Assembly: GCA_947471745.1 (NCBI GenBank)
Contig: CANJKZ010000088.1
Coordinates: 1,418,790-1,482,789, forward strand
Direction of reading: 5' to 3'
DNA: 64,000 nucleotides
Origin: Closterium sp. Naga37s-1
Lineage: Eukaryota > Streptophyta > Zygnematophyceae > Desmidiales > Closteriaceae
Shown here: positions 50,187 to 61,710 of the stretch, piece after piece
How the letters are laid out: each line of letters opens with the position of its first letter
How positions within the stretch are numbered: position 1 is the stretch's first letter
Made by a program: the position numbers and the translations under genes
Notes under the pieces: generated by a model
Database searches by the model: none
Told to the model about the DNA's origin: nothing
The model's input: only the letters and a program-made list of their open reading frames with translations

Positions 50187-50599
50187 TGCTTAGAGTATAT
50201 GGCTAGCTAGGTCGTTTCGCATTCCCTTGTAATCTTATACAAACCTTAGTATCTCTATGTGTCAGAAATAGAACGACTAGGTAGCGAGGATGAGTACAAG
50301 TACTTCCTAACCCTAAAGTGCTATACTCCATAGAGTATGCCCCACTACAGCCTAGAGATAACAAATGCAATTTGACACACCCCCATAGGCAAAGTGGGGG
50401 ATAGCAAACACAACGGACGGTCACAAGACCAGTCAAGCAACAGAACAAGCAAAGCAAAGCTCAGGCTGGATCTCAAGATCACCACGCATTCTGAGCACAA
50501 GCAAGCGGCCAGAAGGCCAGTTCACATGCAGAGTAATAAAAGCACAAGCAGTACAGTGATCACAACCTAGCAAGAGCAAGCATGGAGGTATATATAACT

Positions 50600-53500
50600 A
50601 TAGATCACAGTACAAAACAACTCAAGCAACCAGCAGGTGAGGCAGAGTAGGCACAAGGCCTAAAACAGTATAGAAACGCTGATGATCACAAGGCATAAGA
50701 GCCTTGGTGAAGAAATCAGCAGTGTTGGCCCGAGAGGCCACGTAAGCAAGGCGCAGCTGACCACGCTGCTGCAACTCTCGAAAAAGAAAGCAACGACGAG
50801 CAATGTGCTTCGTTCTGTGCTCCAGTCTCTGCTCCTAATACAAGGCAATCATGGCCTTGTTGTCGACGTACAGAACTGGAGGAGAATGAGGCCGCTCACC
50901 CAAGTCGGTCAGTAGGTAGGTCAGCAAGCGTAACTCCTGTGCAGCCATGGCCCCAGTGTAGATCTCGGCCTCACAGCTGGAACCAAGCACAAAAGACGAG
51001 CGAGTGGATCTCCACGAGATAGAACTAGAACCGAGACTGAAGAGTAACCCTGTGACGACCACTGAGTCGCCTGGTCGTCGGCCCAAGAAGCGTCGGAGTG
51101 TCCTGCGAGTACCACTGAACCTCGTCCTCCAAGCACGAGCCCCATGCCCGATGTACTGCACAAGTAACACAGTACCCTCTGCGAAGCTGTCTAGTGCTCC
51201 TTCCTGTGTCGCCTGGGCGCGACGAAGCGAGCAAGGATGCTGAGAGGGTACGCGAGGTCAGGTCGTGTGCACGTTATCAGGTACAGGAGGCAGCCCACAA
51301 GCTCTGGATACGAGCCACTTGGCTCTACGGACTCGTCCGAAGGTGGAGTTGAGAGTGAGTGGCCTGTAGGCAGAGGAGTGCGGTGTGGCGAGGAGAACCG
51401 AAAGCCGAAGTGCTGAAGGACCTAGTGCACCATGTGAGACTGACTCAAAGTGACGGTGCGCCTTGCTATGTCCCGGGTGATCTTCAAGCCAAGATAGTTA
51501 CGCAGCTCACCCAGGTCGGTGGACGTGTGTCTCTTCGGCAACTCCGCCTTCACAAGGGTCAGTGCCTCAGTGTCGGCAGTAGCAATGACCAAGTCGCCCG
51601 AAGATGTAGAACGGCGGCAGAGTAGGGTCGGTGCACAGAAACAACGATGGGTCAGCGGTTGAAGGAGCAAACCCAAGAGCCGCAAGTGTCGTCCTCAGCG
51701 TGTCGTGCCACTCGCGGGGTGCCTGGCGGAGACCGTAGACTGGCCGCCAGAGACTCCACTGGGTACCCTCAGGAAACGACCCAGTGAAGCCAAATGGGCG
51801 GCGCAGCCAGATCTCCTCGTGAAGGCTGCCTTGCAAGAAAGCTGTGGAGAAGTCGAGGGAGTGCAGCTTGTAGTCACGCTGTGCTGCAACGTGCAGTAAC
51901 ACCCAAAGAGTGGTCATCTTCGGGGTGGGGGAGAAGGTATGGAAGAAGTTGATGTTGTGCCAAAGCACTATAGTGGCACGGTCATCGCACTCCCATTCCG
52001 CCTACAAGCCTGCTCAGCTTCTGGAATTTTGTGGGGAGGTGCTTCAGCATGTGTTCTTCAGACCCTCGATTTTTTAGTTTTTTTGAAGCAGTTTACTTGG
52101 CATGGCAACATTTTTATTTTCTAGACTTATGGCATCCCGGAAGTGTGTGTTACTCTTCTTTGGTAACACCTGAGTTCACCATTTCGGCTGCTGACTCATC
52201 TACCGAGCTCGGATTGGTCTGAAAATCTGTGTGGCAGTCCTTTGCCGTGTTGTGCAGGTGGTCACCGAGTTTCAGGACAACCCAGCATCGGAGCAGTACG
52301 TGACAGCTGTCGAAAGTTACTGTTCCGTAGTCATGGTGCACTGTTGGCAGCATTTCTCTTGCCACCCTTTCATTGTTGTCATGCCAATGGTGCAGGGACA
52401 GAGAATGAGACAAGAATTACAGGTGGTCAAGTGGGACTCTACCACCCTCTTTTTGAGAAGTGTGGTCTTCCTGGAAGCAGCTTGCAAGAGGGTGCAAGTG
52501 GGAAGACAAGCTGACTCATGGTTGGCTTGACTCACTATTGGTAGCCTTGAGTACAGCTCTGAACATCCAAGTATGGTTGGCTTTGCTGACCTAGATAGGA
52601 TGTTTCCCATCCTTCTCTAGTCTTTCTTACCTAGGACTCAACCTTCTATGAATTCCCGGGATGGTCCCAACCCCTTAAGAGTCCCCTAGGCAATGTTGTA
52701 CTCGCCTCTTCCTTGCATCAATGAAAGTACACGTTTTCAGCCGAGCTTACGTTTTCGTTCACTGCGTAGTGCATTCACCTGTGATGAAAGCAAGAAATAT
52801 ACTGTTGAAAAGCAGACACTTGAAGCTAACTTTTGTCCAAGTTTCAGCCTCGTATGTTATTGGAGCTGATCGTGACGGCGTTTTGAACAGAGGCGGTTTG
52901 AAGTCATCAGATTCTGCTTAGGCGGTTTCATGGGCATCCGCGACCCCTTAGTGGACTCTAGACTATAACACTCGACCCCCTGTCGCTGTCTGAAGCCTCG
53001 AGCAACGTAACGTGCCTTGAAGGCTGGTGGAGAACCCGGCGGCCGCTTCACTCTGAAAATCCACATGCCATTGACTATGTTCGCCCCAGGAGGGGGAACC
53101 TCGTCGACGTAGGTGCCTGTAGATTTCCAGGAAGCCATCTCTGCGTCCATGGCTGTCTGCCATTGAGAGGAGTACTCACCCATGATCGCCTCTGCGTAAG
53201 AGCACGGGGTGGGGATGTCCAGTGCATCCGGGTCTCCCTCAGGGCAAAGCAGCATGGACGCGAAACGGGGTAAAACGACCGCGAGAAACTCGAGCTCAAA
53301 CTGCCTGTCCTCAAGAACGTCACAGCCAAGGGCAAGCTCACCCCCTACGGACGGAGGACAAATAGATTCACACTCAGTAACAAGACTCGCGACGTAGTCG
53401 AGACGACGGGTAGCGACAAAGTCGACTAGCTCAGTGACTAGGGCAAACGCAATAGTAGACTCAAAGGAAGGGTCAGTGACAACAGTGGCGAGGAGACGAG

Positions 53501-53955
53501 TGACACTAGGACTAACAGCAAGAGCAAGGTTGGACCCAGGGTCAGGAACGTCAGGAAGAGAGGACGCTTGAGGAGATGGCAGAGCAACACGCTGTGGAAC
53601 AGAGGAAGGACGAAGTGCCATATCGTGCGTGGCGGGGACAGGTGGAGGACAAGAATGATGAGCACGACTGACAGTGCGAACAGGGGAGGCAGTACGAGAC
53701 TCAGGCTCACAACGCTCTGCCAGTGAGCTTGTCTGTGCAGGGTAGGGAGAAGGAGCAGGCAGTGGAGAGCCAGGCAGTAATTGCGGCTGTGACTGGTCAG
53801 GCGCAGGACACAAGAGAGGAGGAGTAAGGCCATAGGAAGACGGAACACTAAGAACCTGACGAAGTGCCGAGTTAGGCGGTGGCAGGGACGACTGCGGCTG
53901 CGGGTAGAAAAACGGTCGGCGCGGCGCAGTACCCGTACCGTCAGTAGCTCAAGAA
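50600..53955 (-). pseudogene. Copia RT-RNase H remnant, interrupted and frameshifted
   Basis: In coding order: the linker end and RT start (53813-52960; YAEAIMGEYSSQWQTAMDAE, NGMWIFRVKR, KARYVARGFRQRQG), a break, then FFHTFSPTPKMTTLWVLL and LDFSTAFLQGSLHEEIWL (51968-51570), LGELRNYLGLKITRD (51500), and RNase H (51170-50835; SSCEAEIYTGAMAAQELRLL, VLYVDNKAMIAL). Frames change several times, so it is not functional. The expected RT YVDD region falls in a shifted stretch and was not found intact. Confidence 0.82.
51973..52961. other. About 1-kb unidentified insertion in the Copia RT gene
   Basis: It splits the RT between RQRQGVE and FFHTFSPTPKM. ACTATA occurs at both borders (51967-51972 and 52962-52967) and may be a target duplication. 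Neither terminal inverted repeats nor a recognisable protein was seen. A frame at 52231-52530 has no known motif. It could be a non-autonomous element or host DNA. Confidence 0.55.
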
Positions 53956-54310
53956 CCTCCAGCACCTCCAGCTTTAGCACCTCCAGTACCTCCAGTACCA
54001 CCAGCTTCATCACCTCCAATACCTCCAACTCCAGCACCTCGTGCACCAGCAGCTCATGTACCTCCAGCACCAGCAGCTCTAGTACCTCCATCACGAGCAG
54101 CTCCAGTACCTCCAGCACCTCCAGCTCTAGCACCTCCAGGACCTTTAGTACCTCCAGCTCCAGCACCTCCAGCACCAGCAGCTCCAGCACCTCTAGCACC
54201 TCCAGCTCTAGCACCTCCAACACCAGCCGCTCCAGTATCTCCAGCACCTGCAGCTCTAGCACCTCCAGCACCAGCAGCTCCAGCACCTCCAGCACCTCCA
54301 GCACCAGTAC
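53955..54310. repeat. Degenerate CTCCAGCAC-type repeat in the Copia linker
   Basis: Tandem 9-12-bp motifs CTCCAGCAC, CTCTAGCAC and CTCCAGTAC. On the minus strand one frame reads Gly/Ala-rich and another LEVLELL-like. This is the low-complexity segment between integrase and RT in this Copia lineage. Confidence 0.85.
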
Positions 54311-54869
54311 TCCAAGCTCCCGGAACCCGGCCCCGCCGAACAACCCAGTCGCGAAGCTGCTGCGGTGAGAGGGTATCCTGTCAACGAGAGTGCTCTGTTG
54401 TCCAACGCCAGAACCCCCAGCAGGAGCACCCACGACTCCACCACCACTAGGACTTGCAGCACCCCCAGTGTCAGCACCCCAAGAACCGGCACCCCCAGAA
54501 CCAGCACGCCCAGACTCAGCACCCCTAGAGTCAGCAACCTCAGGACCAGCACCTCTAGAGTCCGCACTGTCAAACATATATGCTATAGTATGTCTAGGCT
54601 GTAGTGGGGTAGTTCATATAGGGTACAACACTTTTAGGTTTCCTACTTGTACCCACCTGCTTGCTAATTCAGTCATTCCGTTCTTTACTATTCTGACATG
54701 GTATCAGAGCAGGTTCCCTTGTGGGAACGTTTTTTTTAGGGCCCACCACGATCATTTTTTTTTCCTGCCCTGCCTGAAGCGCGCTTCGCGCCTACCTCAC
54801 CTGCGCTGTCGCGCGCCCTGCCCTAGAGCCGCCCGTCGCGGCCCTGCCCTAACGGCCCATCGCGGCCCC

Positions 54870-55190
54870 TACCGTCGCAGCCCCTGCCGTCGCGCCCCTG
54901 CTGTCGCGGCCCCTGCAGTCGCGGCCCCTGCCGACGCGGCCCCTACTGTCGCGGCCCCTGCCGTCGCGGCCCCTGCTGTCACGGCCCCTGCAGTCGCGGC
55001 CCCTGCCAACGCGGCCCTTGCCGTCGCAGCCCCTGCTGTCGCGGCCCCTGCAGTCGCGGCCCCTGCTGTCGCGGCCTCTGCAGCCGCGACCCCTGCCGTC
55101 GCGGCCCCTACCGTCGCGGCCCCTGCCGTCGCGGCCCCTGCTGTCGCGGCGCCTGCGGTCGCGGCCCTACCCTACCGAGAGGCCCCTGCC
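54870..55190 (+). repeat. 15-bp tandem repeat in the Copia leader
   Basis: Units of GTCGCGGCCCCTGCT-type sequence, reading Ala-Val-Ala-Ala-Pro. They lie between the primer-binding site and the gag ATG. Related GC-rich repeats fill the leaders of the non-autonomous elements nearby. Confidence 0.85.
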
Positions 55191-55530
55191 ATCGCGGCCC
55201 TGCCCTGCTGCCGCCCTAGTTGCGGCCCTGACCTAACCGCCAGCTGCGGCCCTGCCCTGCACCCGCCCCTGGTAAGCACCCGCGCCGCCCAGCCGTGCCG
55301 TGCCGCCCGGCCGAGCCGCGCCGCCCTATCGCGCCGCGCCGCCAGGAGCCGAGCTGAGCCGCCCAGCTGAGCCGCGCCGCCCTACCGAGCCGCGCCGCCC
55401 AGCCGGGCCGCGCCGCCCTACCGAGCCGCGCCACCCAACCGAGCCGCGCCGCCCTACTGAGCTGCACTGCCCTGCCCGCGCTGCTCCTGCAACTACTGCT
55501 GTTTTCTGCTGCCACTGCTGCACTGCCGCT

Positions 55531-57807
55531 ATGGCTAGCCCTACTGTTCTTGCCTTTGATGCTGAGGGGTGTGCGGTTGACTTTGACGTGTGGGTTGACG
55601 ACCTGCAGCTCTTTCTTCAGTGTGATTCTAAGGACGGAGTATCCCTTTTCGATCACACGTCCGGTGTCTCTCCTGCACCTGCTACCAATGCTGACAGTAT
55701 GGTTTGCTCGCAGTGGACCACTCGTGACGCTGTTGCTCGCCTTGCTGTTCGTAGTCACCTGCCGTCTTCTGAGCGTGCGCACTTTGGCCAGTACAAGACT
55801 GCTGAGTCTTTGTATGACGCTGTCATAGCGCGCTACTCCTCCCCTGCCACTGCTGCCCTCAGCCGCCTCATGCTGCCGTACCTTTTCCCTGACCTTGCCG
55901 CCTTTGCCACAGTCGCTGATCTCATTACTCACCTCCGCACTAGTGACGCCCGCTACCGTGCTGCTCTTCCCACTAAGTTCTGTGCCAAGAACCCTCCCCC
56001 CATGTACATCACCCTTTACTACCTAGTCACCCGCCTCCCTGACTCCTTTGCTTCATTCAGGGACCACTTTCTCTCCCTTTGCCCCACCGAGCTCACCGTC
56101 GACCTGCTAGAGGAGCGCCTCACTGCAGCTGAGAAGAGAATTGTTGCTGTAGGTGCTTCACGCGGCAACCCTCGCGCCCCTTTCTTTGAGGGGTGTTCCC
56201 CTGTCCCCCTTCTCCCCTCTGTTGCTTCTGCTGCTGCTGTCGACCTCGTTGGCGCGGAGGTCGGGGCTGCGTCTGCTCCTAGTGGGAGGCGCCGCAACAG
56301 CAAGGGCAAGGGGGGCAAGGGTGGTGGAGGGGACGGTGGAGGCGGCGGTGGAGGCAGTGGGGGAGGCGGAGGGGGTGGCGGTGGAGGTGGGGGTGGTGGC
56401 GGGAGTGGGGGCTTCGGTGGCAGCGGTGAGGGTGGTGGAGGCAGCGGCAGCGGCGGTGGAGGCAGCGGCAGCGGTGGTGGAGGTGGCGGCGGCGGTGGAG
56501 CTGGTCGAGGTGGAGCCGCGCAGCGTGGAGGCTTTGGTGGTAGCAAGCGCCAGCAGCAGCCGCGTTCCGGTGAGACCCCGTCGGCTCAGCAGCTTCGTGA
56601 GTGGTACGCTGGGCGTGGGAGGTCTGGGGGTGTTGGTCCCTGCACTTACGTTCTTCGCACCGGCGGGCGCCGTGGGGAGACGTGCGGGCTGCCACACACT
56701 ACGCAGCGCTGCTTCGGTCGCCTGACTGACGCCTGGCGCGCCCAGTTTCCTGACGCCGTTGAGCTCCCTCGCTGGGGTGATATGCTTAGGCAGAATGTTG
56801 CTATCTTTGATCTTGATTTCGATGCTATCCTTGCAGCCATGTATGCTGTGACTGATAGTGCTGAGGGTGACTGTAACCGGTGTGTTCCGCCCGACCCGGG
56901 CATTGAGGCTACTGCTCTAGGTGCTAGTGAGTCTGCTGCTCCAGGTACTAGTGCGTCTGCTGCTCCAGGTACTAGTGAGTCTGCTGCTCCAGGTGCTGGT
57001 GAGTCTGCTCTCTCTGGTACTGCACCTACTGAGGCCTTGCACACTTTTACACTTGACTCTGGTGCTTCGCGCTCCTTCTTTCGTGACAGCACCACACTCA
57101 CGCCGCTCAGTCGACCTGTCGCAGTCTCCCTGGCTGACCCCTCTGGGGGCCCAGTCCTTGCGCACTCTTCCACGGTTCTACCGTGTCCTGCGGCCCCGTC
57201 GGGCTTGCTGTCGGGACTCCACCTCCCCTCGTTCTCTACGAACTTGGTGAGTGGATCTGACCATCAGGACTTGTGGGTTGACCAGTTCACCCCTGGCGGT
57301 CAGCGTGTGACCCACTGCACTTGCTCTCGGACGGGCCGCCACCTAGCCACGTTCACCCGTCGGCCTGGGTCGAGTCTGTACACACTGAGTACTGAGTCTC
57401 CTCCGGTTACTGCGTCTGGTCAGGTAGCCGCGTCTGGTCAGGTGTTTGCTGCCACGTCCAGGTCTAGTCCAGCGTCTGCCCCCTGCTCGTGTCGTCCTCT
57501 GTCACACGAGACTCTCCTTTGGCACCACCGCCTTGGTCACCCCTCTCTGCCTCGTCTTCGAGGTATGGCCTCCCGTACCCTTGTCTCTGGTCTCCCCAGG
57601 TCCCTCCCTCCCCTTTCTCCAGGGCCTGCCCCTACCTGTGTTCCTTGTGTCGAGGGCCGGCAGCGCGCCGCTCCTCACTCCTCCGAGTTCCCTCCGACAG
57701 AGGCTCCCCTGCAGACTCTTCACATGGACGTGTGGGGCCCAGCCCGCGTCAGTGGACACGGCCACGAGCGTTACTTCCTGCTGGTCGTTGACGACTACTC
57801 GCGTTAC
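55531..57807 (+). pseudogene. Copia gag-protease-integrase polyprotein, 3'-truncated
   Basis: The start is ATG 55531 (MASPTVLAFDAEG). Gag (about residues 1-240) has WVDDLQLFLQ, ARYSSPATAALSRLMLPYLF and ELTVDLLEERL, typical of UBN2-type Copia gag. A Gly-rich linker (56300-56520) follows, then a degenerate Cys/His segment (CGLPHTTQRC). The protease is LDSGASRSFF with the catalytic DSGA. A GAG-pre-integrase domain (LWHHRLGHPS, CVPCVEGRQ) is followed by the start of integrase (LHMDVWGPA and LLVVDDYSRYC with catalytic Asp residues). The frame runs into the inserted LTR at 57808 and stops at 57831, so no RT is present. Confidence 0.87.
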
Positions 57808-58913
57808 TGTGAGAATAATAGTGAGGAATGAATTCACTAGCAAGCATTGGGATACATATAGCAAACCCTAACAGGGTTGTACTCACTACAAAGTACCCCA
57901 CTGCAGACTAGAGAAACAGAATATTCTGACACACCCCCATAGTCAAAGTGGGGTATGATCAGCACAACAGGCAAAGCAAAGCAAGCTCAGGGTGGATCAC
58001 AATGTCACCATACATTCTGAGCACAAGTACAAGAAGTAACAGTTTAAAGTTCACAATAAATAAGCAAAGCTAGAGGCTATCACAGAGGGCAAGTGAGGAG
58101 GAGGAGGCTGGACTAATAGGAGAGGAGAGAGGAGGCAATGGCGGAAGCTGCAGACACACGGGCAACAGGAGCGGCGCGCACTGTGGCTACCGGAGGCGCA
58201 CCTCCGGACTACAGGAGTAACTGGCTCCGCGGCTAAGACGAGCGGCAGGAGCAACGGACCCACGGGCGACTGGCGCAGCGGCATCACTGGGCTACCGGAA
58301 GCGCACCTCCGGACTACTGGCACTGCTAGCAACACGACGGCTACCTCCACCCAACCTCCCTCTACTGCCGCACCCCCCATTCACACACCCCCTGCTACAC
58401 CCCTAGGTTCACTCACACTCCACCCCCTAGCACCACTCCTTTGACTCCCACACATCCACCCCCCTCAGCGGCAGCTGCAGCAGTGGGAGACAAAGGAGGA
58501 GGAGGGGAAGGGAAACATACCACCCATCACCCCCATACCCGCCACCCCCATACCCTCCGTTCCACGGCTGCACGCGCAGCAGGGAGACGAAGAAGGGGGG
58601 GGGGGGGGGGGGGGGAAGCAGCAACGGGCAGCAACGGGCGGCAATGGGCAGCACAGGGAGGCGGCGGCACCGGGTCCAGGGGCGGCGTCGCGGGGTCCAG
58701 GGGCGGCTGCTGAGGTCCAGGGGCGGCTGCACCAGGGGCGGCTGCTCCAGGGGCCAGGGGCGGCTGCTCCAGGGGCCAGGGGTGGCTGCTCCAGGGGCCA
58801 GGGGCGGCTGCTCTGGGTCCAGGGGCGGCTGGTCCAGGGGCGGCTGCACCAGGGGCGGCTGCACCAGGGGCGGCTGCTCCAGGGGCCAGGGGCGGCTGCT
58901 CCAGGGGCCAGGG

Positions 58914-60459
58914 TGTCGAAAGTAACTAGTTGAACGTAGGAGCCATGGCAAGGGTCCAAGGTACTAGTTTGAGTAACGAGGGAGTAGGGTGAGGCAAAAA
59001 GAGCAAAAGAGGTTGTTCACTATAGAGCGAGCAGTACAAATAGGCAAGAATGAAGAAAGGTGCACCACCAAACAGAAAGTTATATGACTACAGTATTCTA
59101 CACTACAGGCAATTATAGAACAATATATAGAATTGTATATTATTCTAACACGCCCCCATAAGTGCCTGTAGGGAAGAATGTGCAGTCAACGCCCCCATTA
59201 TGGGGTACACCAGACAGGCCGCAGCGGAAATCACAGCAACAGGCAAGTGCAGTGGCAATCGGTGCAGTGATGGCAGATCCAGCTGTACCAACCCCTCGGC
59301 CAAGGCAGAAACAGTAGCAGGTTTAGGGGCGGCAGGTCGCCTGAGGAGCAGGCTCTGTGGCTGCAAAGTGCAGCAGGACAGCAGCGGCTCGACGGCAGCA
59401 CCTGCAGGCCCCAGCAGCAGGCAGCAGAAACAAAGGCAGCAAAGGCAGGTGGCGGCAGGGGCGGCAGCTGGAGGTGCCACGGCAGCAGCGGGCGACAGCA
59501 GCAGATGACCGGCTGACTTCCGTCGCCCCCTCACTCTCCCCCCCACAGCGGCACGTGCGGCAGTGAGGGAGAGAGGAGGGGCGGCAGCTTCTTGCTCACA
59601 CCCGCCACCCCAAACCCTCCCCCCCCCACTGCTGCACGCGCAGCAGGGAGAGAGAAGGGACGGCGTGTGGCGGCGTAGCGGTGTGGCGCAGCAGCGAACA
59701 GAGTGGCGTCAACCCTCGCGCCTCCCCTCCCCCCACCCCGCCACCTCCTCCCACAGCGGCAACCGCGGCGGCGGGATACAGGGCGCTGCAAGTGCACATG
59801 TACTTGCGTTCGCCACTGCTGCTGTGCGCACTGCTGTGCGTACTGCTGCTGCTCGCGGGGGCGACTGCTACGCGCGCAGGCGTGCACGCTGCTGCTACGC
59901 GCGGCTGTGCGTGCTGCTGTGTGACGGGGCGAGTGACGGGCTGCGCACTGCTGGCGCGTTCGCCATGGTAAATGGCGCGTTCGCCACGGGCAGAACGCGT
60001 GACAAAGCCGATGCGCGACGGGGCAGCAAACGGGGATGCTGACGACCAGCGCAAATCGCGCCGCGCTGGTCGTCGCGGCCTGCTTCCTGTTGGTCGCAAC
60101 GTGACCAACTTGGCGCGACCGGGACAGCAGGGGCGACGGGGCGAGTTGCACGTTGGCCAGTGGTGGGCCCATGATACGAAAACGAGACGGAGGTCCGGAG
60201 GACGGACCTGCTCTAGATACCATGTCCAAAGTAACTAGTTGAACGTAGGAGCCATGGCAAGGGTCCAAGGTACTAGTTTGAGTGACGAGGGAGTAGGGTG
60301 AGGCAAAAAGAGCAAAAGAGGTTGTTCACTATAGAGCGAGCAGTACAAATAGGCAAGAATGAAGAAAGGTGCACCACCAAACAGAAAGTTATATGACTAC
60401 AGTATTCTACACTACAGGCAATTATAGAACAATATATAGAATTGTATATTATTCTGACA
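58914..60459 (-). mobile_element. Nested 1.5-kb non-autonomous LTR element with 5-bp TSD
   Basis: LTRs 58914-59150 and 60223-60459 are both 237 bp and nearly identical. The 5-bp duplication CAGGG flanks it (58909-58913 and 60460-60464). A primer-binding-like site (TGGTATCTAGAGC on the minus strand) abuts the right LTR, and a CCCCCAT/ATGGGGG tract the left. The interior (59151-60222) has no gag or pol, only short frames. Confidence 0.9.
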
Positions 60460-60464
60460 CAGGG

Positions 60465-61640
60465 GTGGCTGCTCCAGGGGCCAGGGGCGGCTGCTCTGGG
60501 TCCAGGGGCGGCTGCTCCAGGGGCGGCTGCACCAGGGGCGGCTGCACCAGGGGCGGCTGCTGAGGTCCAGGGGCGGCTGCACCAGAGGCGGCTGCTCCAG
60601 GGGCCAGGGGCTGGCTGCTCCAGGGGCCAGGGGTGGCTGCTCCAGGGGCCAGGGGCGGCTGCTCTGGGTCCAGGGGCGGCTGCTCCAGGGGCGGATGCAC
60701 CAGGGGCGGCTGCTCCGACGCACGCCCCCCCCCCAGGTCGCCCCTCCCGTCGCCTGTTGAGGCGACCTGAGGGGGGGGGGGGGGGGGGGGGGGGTGGGGG
60801 GGGAGGAGTACGGGGAGCCGACGCGCGGCCTCCCAGGGCGCCAGAACAGGCGGAAGGAGGGGCGACGCGAGCCCCCCCCCCTGGTGCGCCACGACAGGCA
60901 TGAGGAGGGCGGGGCCTGGGCCAGGGTCGGGGCATGGCAGGGGCAGGGCCGCGATAGGGCCGCAACAGGGTCGGGGCAGGGGCCGCGACAGGTACGGGAC
61001 AGGGGCGACCTGGGGCGACTGGGGCCGATATGGGGGGGGCCGCGACGGGGGCCTGCGACGGGGGGGGCCGCGACGGGGGGTCGCGACGGGGGGGCCTGCA
61101 ACGGGGGGGGGGTCGCGACGGGGGGCCGCGACGGTGGGCCGCGACAGGGGGCCGCGACGGGGGGCCGCGACGATGGGCCGCGACGGGGGGCCGCGACGAG
61201 GGGCCGCGACAGGGCCTGACGGGGGGCCACGAAGGGGCCTTACGAGGGGCCGCGAGGGGGCCGTTACGAGGGGCCGCGAAGGGGCCTAACGAGGGGCCGC
61301 GAAGGGCCGTTAAAGGGCCGCGAAGGGCCTAACGAGGGGCCGCAAAGGGCCTTACGAGGGGGCCGCGAAGGGGCCTAACGAGGGGCCCGCGAAGGGCCTT
61401 ACGAGGGGCCGCGAGGGGCCGTACGAGGGGCCGTGAAGGGGCCTATACGAGGGGCCGCGAAGGGCCGTTACGAGGGGCCGCGAAGGGGCCTAACGAGGGG
61501 CCGCGAAGGGCCGTTAAAGGGGGCCGCGAAGGGCCTAACGAGGGGCCGCGAAGGGCCTTACGAGGGGCCGCGAAGGGGCCTAACGAGGGGGCCGCGAAGG
61601 GCCTTACGAGGGGCCGCTAAGGGCCGTTAAGGGCAGGCGC
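60465..61640. repeat. GC-rich leader repeats of copy 1
   Basis: 60465-60720 repeats CAGGGGCGGCTGCTCCAG-type units. A run of more than 20 G lies near 60773. 61020-61640 repeats GGGGCCGCGAAGGGGCC and GCCTTACGAGGGGCC units of varied length. No gene is supported. Confidence 0.85.
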
Positions 61641-61710
61641 GACGCGCGCCCTCGGGTAGGATTTTTTTTTTTCAGTGGTGGGCCCAAGGATCGAAATTGC
61701 TCTGATACCA

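Larger units (their letters stand above)
50260..54567 (-). mobile_element. Decayed minus-strand Copia retrotransposon, 5' part missing
   Basis: The 3' LTR is 50260-50377 (TGTCAG...TTGACA), next to a purine tract (minus-strand CCCACTTTGCCTATGGGGGT). Rightward on the plus strand lie RNase H, RT and the Pro/Ser/Leu-repeat region that separates integrase from RT. The element is cut at 54567 by the next Copia. Its gag, protease, integrase and 5' LTR are not in the window. It is further interrupted at about 51973-52961. Confidence 0.82.
54568..57807 (+). mobile_element. Plus-strand Copia retrotransposon, truncated within integrase by a nested insertion
   Basis: The 5' LTR is 54568-54698 (TGTCAA...TTCTGACA, 131 bp), followed by the primer-binding site TGGTATCAGAGC at 54699. 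The element inserted into the minus-strand Copia to its left. Its gag-protease-integrase frame runs to 57807, where the LTR of another element begins. The remainder of pol and the 3' LTR would lie beyond the nested insertions, outside the window. Confidence 0.88.

Noticed and set aside
56019-56725. Pro-rich or Val/Glu-rich proteins over the Copia gag linker
   Set aside because: Other-frame shadows of the Gly-rich linker.
60412-61289. Pro/Arg- and Gly/Arg-rich frames
   Set aside because: Open only because of GC-rich repeat units in the LTR-element leader.
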